From Ascaphus truei (lineage: Eukaryota; Chordata; Amphibia; Anura; Ascaphidae): a stretch of DNA of 64,000 nt. Numbering within the stretch: position 1 is the first letter of the stretch; each line of letters opens with the position of its first letter. Shown piece by piece: positions 1 to 10,505 of the stretch. The position numbers were made by a program, and so were the translations under genes. The stretch is from assembly GCA_036426205.1 (NCBI GenBank), contig WSYH01002500.1, positions 1 through 64,000 of the forward strand. The letters run 5' to 3'. The notes beneath the pieces were generated by a model, which made no database searches, was not told the origin of the DNA, and saw only the letters and a program-made list of their open reading frames with translations.

Positions 1-34
1 TATATATATATATATATATATGTATAGGGATTGT

Positions 35-71
<37 letters not shown>
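1..71. repeat. (TA)n microsatellite
   Basis: Two runs of alternating T and A, broken by a short insert around 22-35. No gene content. Stretch 72-433 is AT-rich and I see nothing else in it. Confidence 0.95.
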
Positions 72-79
<8 letters not shown>

Positions 80-433
80 CAGTATATACACACACATGAT
101 GAACCAATATACAAATAAATGTAGAAGGGTTATCAAAACCATGCTGTACTACAAATTACACTTCTCCATACAGACACACTACATTACAATGAATTTCCTT
201 TATTAATCCTAACTGATCTTATAATCTAAATCATCAAATGCCAATGAAAAACCGCACATTCCAATCAATACATTGCATTTACATTGTATTTATGATGAAT
301 GAAATCTATGCTCCATATACATTCTGCAAATGAATGTGAACAATATCATTGCAAGCAAAATACAAATACCTCCAAACAAGTAAACTATTTTAAACAATCA
401 AGTAAACAAAAATCAATTAGCAATCATTATTTA

Positions 434-793
434 CTGCTGCGGCAGAGTTTATTCGAGCATTTGCCCGTTCTCTGCCGCAGCAGTAGCCTGGCGCGCGCCC
501 GAGAGTGACGGGCGCGCGCCGAAGCAGCGGAAGAGCGCCCTCTGATCGGGGCGCTCTCCCTACCGCTGCCGGGTCCGCCGGGTCCCCCGGAACCCCCTGC
601 CGCTGTCCCGCGATCGCGGGACACCAGGGCTCCCTCGGGGATCCCCTGGACGCGCGTGCAGGGGGCGCACGCTCCCGAAGACGCGTGACCGCGCGTTTAT
701 GACGCGCGGCACGCCGAGGGGCGGCCACTAGCAAGCCGGGAGATTTCCCGGCTTGCGGTACCGACCACACTCGAATAAAGTGTGACGGTACTG
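434..793 (+). mobile_element. GC-rich TA-flanked MITE, copy 1 of 3
   Basis: A 360-bp GC-rich island in AT-rich DNA, repeated at 17453-17810 and 61579-61935. It sits between TA dinucleotides (432-433 and 794-795). The ends are imperfect inverted repeats that share TTTATTCGAG read inward. The left end also folds on itself: a 14-nt arm beginning CTGCTGCGGC pairs with its complement some 20 nt later. It has no coding capacity; the open frames across it are by-products of high GC. The TA duplication and a CAGTAC-type end suggest a Tc1/mariner-superfamily non-autonomous element. That class is inference. Confidence 0.8.
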
Positions 794-795
794 TA

Positions 796-1480
796 CATCC
801 CTAAACAATTGACAGTCCATCCCGAACAATTAAACAGATAACTAATTCAAGCCTGGAGCAGAACAATGTAGCACGTGAAAAAATATAAGTACCAACCAGA
901 ATACAAAATTTAAAACCAAGGCTAGCCCTCACAAACCCTATACAACATAATACAATACCAAGGATTACATCTATCTAATTTTAAAATACTTTAAACACAC
1001 AATAAAACATAGCAGCATAGACAAATTAATGTAAAACACATCAAATCAAGCTTTTAAAACAACATAATTTCTTACCCTGTATGTATATATCTCTCTAGAC
1101 ATACTTACATACATACATACATAAAGTGGCAAGAAATGATATACCACAAAAAAAATACACATGTTAAAAAAGCTTTTTAAAAAATTAACAAGTTAAATAA
1201 AATACATTTCTTTAGTTCACTTACCACTACTTGGCCCTACCGACTCCCGTTGCGCAGCTTACTCATGAACCAATCCACCAGGCACAGGAACCCATAAAAT
1301 AATAAACCATACAAAAAAATAAACATTAAACTAAAAATCCAAATTTAATGTATTCTCCTCTAATATGTAGTTCAGAGAAATAACTGCTCAAAGATAAATG
1401 AACCAATCCACGAATGATAAGAAAAACATACAATAGGTCATCTCACACAGATTAAAATATAAACCCCCATGATCTGTTAA
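796..1480. other. AT-rich intergenic DNA
   Basis: No gene, RNA or mobile-element signature recognised. It includes a short run of about six CATA units at 1101-1124. Confidence 0.6.
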
Positions 1481-3240
1481 AAACTAGACATGAGGGAAAA
1501 CAAGGCATAATGCAAACAAGGTATATGGAATGCATGTATGGAAGGGATCCAACTCCCAATGATGTAGTAGCCTGTCTCAAGGCTGAGCAGTAGATAGTAT
1601 AAGGCAGTCAGGGTAGAGAAATTCTCTAAGTAAAGAATCAAAATGGAAAAACAGGATAGGTAGCGCTAACTATAATGTAATATATATATATGTATTACTG
1701 GTCAAAGATCAGTACTATAACCCTATATTCTGTAGTACAGAGATATAGGTGGCTGCCTATGATACCACTCTGACCCCCTGGTCAGAGAAACACTGTGAAT
1801 ACAAAGAATAGGTGTCTGTGGCGCCTTGCATATAAATATATGTTTGAAAAAAGGATATATACAACCAGGACTGATAGATGTGCAGATTCCAGGATATCTC
1901 CAAATGGTGAATCAAAGTATAGAATCAAAGTTAATATCACAAGTGATCTCCTGCGCCTCTGCTCCGGTCATCAGGATTCCTTCCACGATGTTATAACAGC
2001 TGGATGGCCTCCATAAAGAACCTTGTCAGACTGTGTGGGGAACAGAAATAAATCAGCTTCAAAACTGCATCCCTGTCAGATACCTCCGACGGCCGTTTTG
2101 TCACTGCTGGCTTCTTCCGGGAGTTATATATAAATAAACAAAAAGAGAAAAAGTATCCCACAAAGAGCACTCTGGTGTACAAAAGTATAACAAGTTTATT
2201 TAAAGACACATCACATGACATACAAATATAATAAAACACTATCACATACCTCAAAAGTATGGAAAAACAACCACATGCAACCTAAAGTAATGGAAAAATC
2301 CTAAACTAAAGCCAAAAAAAATTATATAACAAATATGGTCTAATAACAAATTAGTATGAGAATGGTGAAGCACATGTAAGGCCTCCCTTCTGTAGACCGG
2401 GCGGTCAACAAGGGAAAAGAGCTACTCAACGGAGAATGCGAAATCGCAAACCTAGCTAAGGCACAAAACCACACCAAGGATCCTGCTACAAAATTAATAT
2501 GCACAAGTGAAACTCTGCTATCATAATCAATGGAAGTGAACAGCATGTAAAACCTTATATAAAGGAAGCAGAGAACACACAGACTGGCTGAAATGGTATA
2601 TGCACAGAAGGAGGATAATTGTAACTATGTGCAAATGATCATGAAGGGCTATTTGGAGGGTGGAAAATGACTACAGCAGTAGGTGAATGAATGTCCCATC
2701 TAAACTCCACAAAAGAGGAAGGTATACAGTCAGTAGAGGCAATACTTAGCCTCCCACGTAGAGTCTCCTGGGTAGAGCGAGAGCAGGTGAATGGGAGCCC
2801 GAATAGGAGCAGCCAGGTTGCCAGTGCCATCTTCGTCGCTGTCAGATGACGTGGATGACATGGGGGCATGGCGATAGGGAACAGGAATTGCTCCTAAGTC
2901 GCCCAAACAAAGTAAGCCAGAACAGGAGCATGCAGGAAATGAGGTATTCAGGGGAGAGTGAGGACAGGAAACGCAAGCTTCGACATTAATTTTTCCACCG
3001 CTTTTTTGAGAGGCTTGCTGGGAAGGGTGCGCTGATGGTATTTCAATCACTGACCCCGTGACGACATCCAATTAAAAGGGAGCAGGCTGGGAATAACCAA
3101 GCCGATTCGGCATAACAGCTGACCAATCGTGATGGTCAAAACACGGAGTCCTTAATAATTAAAGACATATGACCTATGGGTAGCAGAAATAATGATTAGT
3201 GACAAAAAAGTACTTATGAGAGTAATGAACATGCAGAAAT
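1480..3240 (-). other. Degenerate PLE 3' region / pseudo-LTR (tentative)
   Basis: Non-coding. On the minus strand near 2080-2130 there is a decayed version of the GGAAGAAG...AAAACGG block that marks PLE pseudo-LTRs elsewhere in this window. A plus-strand ACAAGTTTATT segment near 2187 resembles the same regions. It lies directly 3' of the minus-strand PLE ORF, so it is probably that element's tail or an older copy. The short frames here are not supported as genes. Confidence 0.3.
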
Positions 3241-3279
3241 CCTGCTGCTAAATAACCACACAGCGGACACATAAAAGCT

Positions 3280-3720
3280 AAATCTAAAAAGCTCTCACTA
3301 TCATACTCTCACACATATTGCTGCTGCCACACTGTATATCATACTGTCACTCACATGATCTGACTAAAACACTAACACTCACACTGCCTACATACCCACG
3401 TGTACACACACTCACCAACTGACTTTGACAGGCGAGTGAAAAACTCACACACTAACACAAACACACACTCCCTAAAATAATACCACTGACACACACACAA
3501 TCCCACACAACTCAAACACTATGGCCAATATAAATACTCCCACATACATACACAAACTCATACCCACACAAATGTGTGCACTAACTCACGAACACTGACA
3601 CACTCAGATACTAAGACACACTGGACACAAACACTCTCTCACCGTGATGGTGACACAACAAGGTCTCAAACACACACTCTCAAACACAAAAACACACACA
3701 CTCCTACACAGGCCCATGAA
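3280..3720. repeat. CA-rich simple/cryptic repeat
   Basis: Irregular ACACAC and ACTCACAC runs. It abuts the 3' side of the minus-strand PLE reading frame. The open frame on the plus strand is low complexity (His/Thr/Ser) and is not a gene. Confidence 0.75.
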
Positions 3721-3769
3721 GGATCAATAGGAGAGTACCACAAAAGGGGAAAAAATGGAAGAATGAGAT

Positions 3770-4967
3770 CTATAAGAACATGGCAAATCCCATATATTCG
3801 TTCATACCATGTGGTAGAAGACTACCTATTCTGATAATCCCACGGCATTCGCATTGGAGCAGTGCTTTTTCTAGATCACCACCTCGAATACCCAGTGAGA
3901 CTTGATCAATAGCGAATACACTCAACAAGTTAGAATTGGAACTATGTTGTAATGTAAAATGTCTCGCAACGGTGGTGATTTTTCTCCCCATAGAGAGACC
4001 ACGTTCCATGTTTTTGATATTAATGGCATGCTCTAAGACACGGAATCGAAGTTCCCGTATCGTCATACCGATATAAATTTTCTGACATGGGCACGTTAGA
4101 TAATATATGACTGCCTTGGATTTCCAATTAAGGGCACTACGTATTTTGTATCTGGTGGGATGCTTGGAATCATAGAACTCATTAGTACCTCTCATGTGTT
4201 TGCATGCTGAACAGGTTTTACACCATTGCGTAACTCCCTAGATAAGAATTTGGGTGACCTACTGACACTGTAGTGACTTCTAACCAGTCTGTCCGACAAA
4301 TTAGGGGCCCTACGACTCACCATTGTAACAGACTCCCCTAAGGTTTTTTTCAAATCGGGATCTGTGAGTAGTATGTGCCAGTACTTATTGATAGCATGTC
4401 TGTAGGTTGACCAATTGCTGTCAAATGTGCCAATAAATCTGATTTAAGGATCTGTGGTGTTTTTGTCCTTTACTTTAGGCATCAGGAGTGACGTGCGTGT
4501 TTTTGCCTTTGTACTCTCCATCCCCCTTCTGATAACAGATTGACTGTACCCTCTAGCTTCAAAACGAGACTTCATTTCTTGTGCCCTAGAATTAAATGTT
4601 ACGTCAGTAGAGCAATTTCTCTTAAGTCTCAAAAATTCTCCAACCGGTACTCCCTTTATTTGGTGGTTGGGGTGTGCACTAGAAGCCTGAAGAATCGAGT
4701 TGGTGGCCGTAGCCTTACGGTAAATATCCGTCCCGATACTCCCGTCGGCATGGAGGTTAATTTTGAGTCCAAGAATACAATCGAGTCTTGGCTGATTGTA
4801 CTCGAGAGCCTGATATTAAGGGGATGCCTATTAAGGTTATCGATGAATGATGTAAGCGCCTGAGGCTGCCCATCCCAAATGATGAGTATATCATCAATAA
4901 ACCTAAGACAGATTAAAACATGCTGAAAGTCAGGGTTCATATCCTCCTGAAGAACCATCTCCCTTTC
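3770..4967 (-). pseudogene. PLE reverse transcriptase C-terminal part, linker and GIY-YIG endonuclease (main orientation)
   Basis: Read on the minus strand from 4967: the end of the RT palm with a FIDDILIIWDG catalytic block (YIDD-type box, F for Y), then an RNCS box near 4620, then a linker with NKYWHILLTDP near 4370. A GIY-YIG nuclease follows, with YYLTCPCQKIYIGMT and a downstream R and E-H pair, and ends at a stop at 3770-3772. The frame breaks several times (near 4640, 4440 and 4200), so it is a dead copy. PLE proteins use the RT to copy their RNA and the GIY-YIG nuclease to nick the target. The upstream part of the same protein lies inverted on the plus strand at 4976-5270. Confidence 0.88.
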
Positions 4968-4975
4968 AGCTTGCC

Positions 4976-5270
4976 TTGGACAGGGTTGCCATACTTGCCA
5001 CCTGTGACATTGAGTTTTTATACACTTGTATCCGTCATCAGGATGGTCTTAGTGCAGTGTGGTATTTCCTGTCCAGTGGTGGCCTGGGACCTGATTTGGC
5101 GGAGTTTCTGCTGGATTTACTCGGTTTTTTGCTAACCCACAACTACTTTGTATTTAAATCCCAATTTTATCTTCAGGTCCAGGGAACGGCAATGGGTGCT
5201 ACCTGCGCACCAACCTATTCCAATCTCTTCCAAGGGTTTTGGGAAAGGGAGATGGTTCTTCAGGAGGATA
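4976..5270 (+). pseudogene. Inverted RT segment of the same PLE
   Basis: Plus-strand translation gives RT fingers/palm: ATCDIEFLYT (first catalytic Asp), HNYF, then GTAMGATCAPTYSNLF, and ends in MVLQED. The minus-strand part restarts at exactly that MVLQED, so the two pieces are adjacent parts of one protein in opposite orientation. A 27-bp inverted duplication (4941-4967 and 5243-5269) marks the switch. This is the layout expected from a 5' inversion during target-primed reverse transcription (twin priming, known from L1 elements). Confidence 0.85.
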
Positions 5271-5366
5271 GATCTTCAGAAGGATAATGTATCAATTTAG
5301 GCTTTTCATATTAAAAAAAGACAAGCACAGTTTCTGGTCTGGTGTTATTGTCCTGAGAGTCCCGCC

Positions 5367-5585
5367 ATGAGTGCACAACTGCAGTCCGTGTTCCAAAAAC
5401 CAGACAGAACGTACGCTTTTTTAATATGGGCCGCGATTAATGCAACAGATGATAAGATGGCAACAGTTGTTCAAATTTATCAGTATTTTATCGAAAACTA
5501 TGACTTTTACAAATTTTCGCCAGATGCTCATGTGTGGAAGCGTGCAATAAGGAAAAAGTTACAGTGGCGGCCGCCTTTACCCTAG
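5367..5585 (+). pseudogene. Forkhead-like domain, N-terminal half (truncated gene)
   Basis: An ATG in a reasonable context opens a 72-codon frame that reads as the first half of a winged-helix/forkhead domain: YAFLIWAAINATDD (helix 1), IYQYFIENYDFYKF (helix 2 and turn), then VWKRAIRKKL (recognition helix, in place of the usual WqnsIRhnL). After residue 65 the frame runs into unrelated DNA and stops. The matching second half, beginning with the same VWKR-IRKKL segment, lies at 20303-20687. Forkhead proteins are nuclear DNA-binding transcription factors. The recognition helix departs from classical Fox proteins, so no Fox class is assigned. It could be a host gene or a gene carried by the transposon at 20213-26708. 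Confidence 0.7.
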
Positions 5586-5840
5586 TGCGGCTGTAGCGGC
5601 GCAACTCTGATAACCGCAGGCAGATGCAGTATGTTTTTTTTTTCCGGAGTGTATTGCGGTATTGTAGCGCTCATAATATTAGCATTTTATTAGCGCTGTC
5701 TGCAATGCTGCAATACCGTCTAAAAACTCAAGGGGGTGTTCGCGAGCTGTTGTCTTCGAAGTCTAATACTTTAGAAGTTCAACCTACGTCAGTACACAGT
5801 TTGCGTGTGCGCGCGCAGTAATTCTAAATTTGCATATTTA
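5562..5840. other. Unassigned insert after the forkhead break
   Basis: It starts CAGTGGCGGCCGCC directly at the break in the forkhead frame, so it may be one end of an inserted element. Around 5650-5720 there is an imperfect palindrome (GCGGTATTGTAGCGCT against its complement). No gene seen. Confidence 0.4.
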
Positions 5841-5842
5841 TA

Positions 5843-6708
5843 CAGCTTAACCCCGTTATAGCGCGGTCCTCAGGGGCCATCTGCGTTTTTTTTTTGTGGT
5901 GGTACCGTGTCCGCCAGAGGGGGAAAGCTGAGAACTCTCCCAGCGTTCCCAGACCGGGTGGGGCAGCGGCAACAGCACACAGCACTTACCAGGCATCTGG
6001 CAGCTCTTCTCCCTGTCATTGCTTCCTGCTTCTGCTTCCGACTTGCGATAGCAAGTTCCCTTAAAGAGACAGTGTGTCTCCATGTGTGTGTGTCTGTGTG
6101 TGTGTGTGTATTTGACTGTGTGAGACTGTGTGTGTGTGTGTGTGTGTGTGTCAGTGTGTATGTGTGCAGTGTGCTGTGAGTGTGTGCAGAGTGTGTGCAG
6201 TATGCTGTGTGTGCAGTGTGCTGTGAGTGTATGCAGTGTGATGTGAATGTATGCAGTGTGTTGTGAGTGTGTGCTATAAGTGTAATGCATGTGTGCTGTG
6301 GCGTGTTCTGTGCCATATTCGTGTGCGTGTGCATGTGCGTGTGTGTGTGTGTGTGCGTGGTGGTTTGGGGTGTGTGTGGTGTGGTTGTGTGCAGTGTGCT
6401 GTGATTGTGTGCATTTGCTGTGAGTGTGTGCAGTGGCTGTGATTGTTGCAGTATGCTGTGAGTGTATGCAGGGTGTGCTGTAAGTGTATCAAGTGTGCTG
6501 TGGTGTATGCAGTGGCTGTGAGTGTGCATGTGCTGTTGAGTTGTGTGCATGTCTGAGTGTTCATTGCTGTGAGTGTGTGCAGTGTGATGTGAATGTATGC
6601 AGTGTGTTGTGAGTGTGTGCTATAAGTGTATGCAGTGTGCTGTGCAGTGTGCGTGTGCATATGCGTGTGCGTGTGCATGTGCGTGTGTGTGTGTGTGTGT
6701 GCAGTGTG

Positions 6709-6739
<31 letters not shown>

Positions 6740-7054
6740 GTGCTGTGATTGTGTGCAGTGTGCTGTGAGTGTGTGCAGTGGGCTGTGAGTGTGTGCAGTA
6801 TGCTGTGAGTGTATGCAGTGTGCTGTAAGTGTATCAAGTGTGCTGTGAGTGTATGCAGTGTGCTGTGAGTGTGCAGTGTGCTGTGAGTGTGTGCAGTGTG
6901 CTGTGAGGTGTTGCAGTGGATGTGAATGTATGCGTGTGTTGGGAGTGGTGTATAAGTGTGATGAAGTGTGATGTGAAGTGCGAGTGTGAGTGTGAGTGTG
7001 CAGTGTGAATGTGCGTGTGCTTGTGTGTGTGTGTGTGAGTGTGGTGTTGTGTGT

Positions 7055-7109
<55 letters not shown>

Positions 7110-7120
7110 TGTGTGTGTGT

Positions 7121-7173
<53 letters not shown>

Positions 7174-7633
7174 TGTGTGTGTGTGTGTGTGTTGCAGTGT
7201 GCTGTGAGTGTGTGCAGTGTGGCTGTGAGTGTGTGCAGTGTGCTTGGGTGTGTGCAGTATGCTGTGAGTGTATCGCAGTGTGCTGTAAGTGTATCAATGT
7301 GTGTGTGAGTGCTGTATGCAGCTGTGCGTTGTGAGTGTGCGTGTGCTGGTGGGTGTGAAGGTGTGCTGAGTGTGTGCAGTGTGCTGTGAGTGTGTGCAGT
7401 GTGCTGTGAATGTATGCAGTGTGCTGTGAGTGTGTACAGTGTGCTGTGAGTGTATGCAGTGTTCTGTGAGTGTATAAAGTGGGCTGTGAATGTATGCAGT
7501 GTGAAGTGAGTGTGTGCAGTGTGTGTGCATAAAAAAATTATTATTTGTTTTTTTTTTAATTTTAGGTCCACGCTCAAACCGCGTTATAAGCGATCCGCGT
7601 TATAGCAGATCGAGCTATAACGGGGTTGAGCTG
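5843..7633 (+). mobile_element. Tigger-like non-autonomous DNA transposon with GT-rich filling
   Basis: The ends are inverted repeats of about 20 bp: CAGCTTAACCCCGTTATAGC at the left, and the complement of CAGCTCAACCCCGTTATAGC at the right. They are flanked by TA (5841-5842 and 7634-7635), as expected for pogo/Tigger elements. No transposase is present. Most of the inside is GT-rich minisatellite. The class rests on end sequence and TA duplication. Confidence 0.8.
6075..7530 (+). repeat. GT-rich minisatellite (about 20-bp TGTGCTGTGAGTGTGTGCAG-type units) plus (GT)n tracts
   Basis: Dozens of diverged copies of a unit close to TGTGCTGTGAGTGTGTGCAG, interrupted by pure (GT)n tracts, longest around 7035-7190. 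Long His/Thr-rich (minus) and Cys/Val-rich (plus) open frames here are artefacts of the repeat. Confidence 0.92.
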
Positions 7634-7635
7634 TA

Positions 7636-8331
7636 CATGCATGTGCAGTGCTGTATGTCTCTTTTAAAATTGTTGAAACACATAGGCATGTGATGTAACA
7701 GTATCACATTTCGGCATATACAGCGCTTTCCCCTCACTCGCTCCCGCACACACACAGGATAATTTACTGCACTGCAGTATTTCAACTTCTTATCTTATCT
7801 ACAGTACAGTACACCTCTCCCACACCATTCCTTTGAATGTGTGTCTTTCTGGTTTCAATCACATTCCTGCTTGATAGCTGATGATTACAGAGCATGCGTC
7901 TGTAAGTTCACCACTGCTTGCTTGCGAAGTTCAAGAGAGAGTGACCAAAAAAAATATATATATTATTTTTTTCTCCTCATTTTTTATTTTTATTTTCTCC
8001 ACAAGCCTGCCTACACCATCTTGATATTACGATTTTCAATCTGTGCTGTAGCTTTTGACTGCGACACTGTGCGTTTGACTGCACATGGTTGATTTGTGTG
8101 CTTTTTATGTATTTGGGGGTGTAGGGATCAAATTATTATGATGAAATATGCCATTTCTTTGAACTGCAGTACAGCTAATCCTTCAGGCAGCTGTACCCTG
8201 TACCCCCCTCCCCCACGCACACACACAAGGCTCGCTCAACGATTTGAAACGCTTATCGACAGACACCTCTCCAGAACCATTCCATTTCTAAAGCTTGCCA
8301 TTGTGTTTTTAATCGTCCGTCTCCAGCCGAG
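7636..8331. other. Unassigned DNA between Tigger-like element and PLE1
   Basis: About 700 bp with short CAGTACAGTAC-like motifs, similar in texture to 20700-26100. No gene recognised. It ends in the 14-bp sequence that is repeated at the right end of PLE1. Confidence 0.4.
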
Positions 8332-8345
8332 CATCACCTCTCTGC

Positions 8346-8807
8346 AGGAACAGTGAAAAACAAAAATATACTGTGCGCAACTAATTAACCGCTATACAAA
8401 TAAGTGATAAGGTGCAATAACCATAACCCTTCTAATTTAGTAGCCCAATATAAAGCCATAAAAACCACAGTGGAGGTAATTTGAAATAATTCACATAACC
8501 GTGTAGTGAATGATGATGGCGTCTGCAGCTATAAAGACAGTGGGTGGCTCAGCACCCCCCAATACACTACAGAAATGGAAACAAAAAACAGCGCAAAACG
8601 CAAATAGTGAAGTATGTAAATACAAGTGTGTATTAAATAAGTGATAAATAATCTGCGTACATCAAGTATAAAAAATTGAACATTGAGTGTGTAAAACACA
8701 CAGGTTACCACTCGGTGACTGCTGGTGTGGGAGTCAGATGCTTGCTTCTCTCAGTGGGCGCTTTAAACAGCAGCTATGATGCAGGACCCTCTTAGGAACT
8801 CCTCTTC
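8346..8807 (-). repeat. Inverted-repeat arm of PLE1 pseudo-LTR (left)
   Basis: The reverse complement of 9973-10431 at high identity, with scattered substitutions and small indels. The two arms are separated by about 1.17 kb. Confidence 0.9.
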
Positions 8808-9136
8808 AAACTATCAGCGTCTCCATAGGAAATTTCCCTTCAGATCAGCTGGGCTCCGCACTCGATATTGGCACTCAGAGGGTCCCCAGATAGTTCAACA
8901 AGGACTGGAGCAGTTAGTGAAGCTCCTCGATCAAAACCGTCACACACGGAGTGCCACGCTGCCGCTTCGTTGTGGGACGCTGCGTGATGACGTCAACGTG
9001 TCAACAACTATGGATCGATCGGCAAGAGTGTTTCTCAGTCTCTCAAATGCCCGAAATTGCACACAAAGATGTAGATAGCCAAAGCAATACCAATAAGTAT
9101 AGCCAATGTGACTGGCATTGAACACATAGACCGTAA

Positions 9137-9183
9137 ATCATCCAACGCGTTTCGTAGTGATAACTACTTCTTCAGGGAATGAT
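9137..9183 (-). ncRNA. Hammerhead-ribozyme-like fold, PLE1 left pseudo-LTR
   Basis: Minus strand: helix I strand AUCAUUCC, core CUGAAGA, an extra A, helix II GUAG/CUAC, core GAAA, a short ACGCGU helix III, then U and the second helix I strand GGAUGAU, which pairs with the first apart from one bulged U. This is the order of a type I hammerhead. PLE pseudo-LTRs are known to carry hammerhead motifs. The extra A before helix II is non-canonical. Activity is not shown. Confidence 0.6.
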
Positions 9184-9521
9184 ATTAACATTTCCCAGAG
9201 GTCTTAAATACCTCTCAAACAGCTCCCATTGGTCAGCCAATAAGTGGTTGGCCAATCAATCATCTGGGCTGTGCAGTAGTCAGATTGACTAGGGAAATGC
9301 GAGCACTTTTTATTTAAACAACAACTTTATTAACACATAAGATAAAATACATCCTAACAACAAACAGAGTAAAAAATATATAAATAATTAAAAATGTTCT
9401 GTAATAAAAGAAGCACAGTGTTAGTATGATAAATTAAAATGTAAATATAAATACAGACTGAGGAGAGCGGAGATAAACGCACTGGTTAAACAAATGGAGC
9501 GAGTGAGGAGGACCTGAATAA

Positions 9522-9985
9522 TCAATACAATGCCCAGATGTCAACATCCTCATTTAACCCTTTCTGGGACATAGTATCTAATTTATGTATCCAGTACGTT
9601 TCTTTAGAAGATAATGTTTTAACCCTGTCTCCGCCTCTCCTATTAACAGGAATATGCTGAATCCCCTTAAAAGGAAGACTAGAGGGATCTTTGTTATGAT
9701 GAGTGAGAAAGTGCCTAGACACACTATGTTTGTCAAAACCATTTTTGATATTTCTGACATGTTCTTGTATTCGAACCTTAAGGCTGCGTTTGGTCCTACC
9801 TGCATATTGATAACCACATGCACATTCCAATAGGTAAACAATATGTGTAGACGTACATAAAATAAAGTCATCAATACTAAAAACTTCATTAGTACTCTTG
9901 GAATAAAATTTAATCTTATCAGGGTGTTGATATTTACAAATTGAGCACTTGCCACAGATAACATTTCCTTTAGAAGAGGAGTTCC
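9522..9985 (-). pseudogene. PLE1 GIY-YIG nuclease end (inverted 3' part)
   Basis: Read on the minus strand this gives CGKCSICKYQH (Cys-rich box), HIVYLLECACGYQYAGRT (GIY-YIG core; A for V), RIQEHVRNIK, then NRRGGDRVKTLSSKE and a stop after WALY. It duplicates the plus-strand nuclease at 13489-13747 and 19069-19182. It also contains the roughly 23 residues that the plus copy lost when PLE2 inserted. The frame opens at the join to the pseudo-LTR, so its first residues (encoded by 9973-9985) are not native. Confidence 0.85.
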
Positions 9986-10431
9986 TAAGAGGGTCCTGCA
10001 TCATAGCTGCTGTTTAAAGCGCCCACTGAGAGAAGCAAGCATCTGACTCCCACACCAGCAGTCACCGAGTGGTAACCTGTGTATTTTACACACTCAATGC
10101 TCAATTTTTTATACTTGATGTACGCAGATTATTTATCCCTTATTTAATACACACTTGTATTTACCTACTTCACTATTTGCGTTTTGCGCTGTTTTTTGTT
10201 TCCATTTCTGTAATGTATTGGGGGGTTCTGAGCCACCCCCTGTCTTTATAGCAGCAGACGCCATCATCATTCACACGGTTATGTGAATTATTTCTTATTA
10301 CCTCCACTGTGTTTTTTGTGGCTTTATATTGGGCTACTAAATTAGAAGGGTTATGGTTATTGCACCTTATCACTTATTTGTATAGAGGTTAATTAGTTGC
10401 GCACAGTATATTTTTGTTTTTCACTGTTCCT
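9973..10431 (+). repeat. Inverted-repeat arm of PLE1 pseudo-LTR (right), upstream of ORF1
   Basis: Same sequence as the pseudo-LTR segment that begins at about 19945 and reaches the right end of PLE1, and the reverse complement of 8346-8807. The leader to ORF1 follows directly. Confidence 0.88.
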
Positions 10432-10505
10432 GCTCATTTTTGTTGCTGCACATTTAATCTTTGTTTTATAGGTTTTATTTTCTGCTAGTACCATTTCATT
10501 ACATC

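Noticed and set aside
417..770. Arg/Ala/Pro-rich open frames over the GC-rich islands (also 17308-17787 and 61468-61886)
   Set aside because: They cover the MITE copies, differ in frame from copy to copy, and are explained by high GC.
5856..7577. Long His/Thr-rich and Cys/Val-rich open frames
   Set aside because: They arise from a GT-rich minisatellite that has few stops in any frame; no domain or codon pattern supports them.
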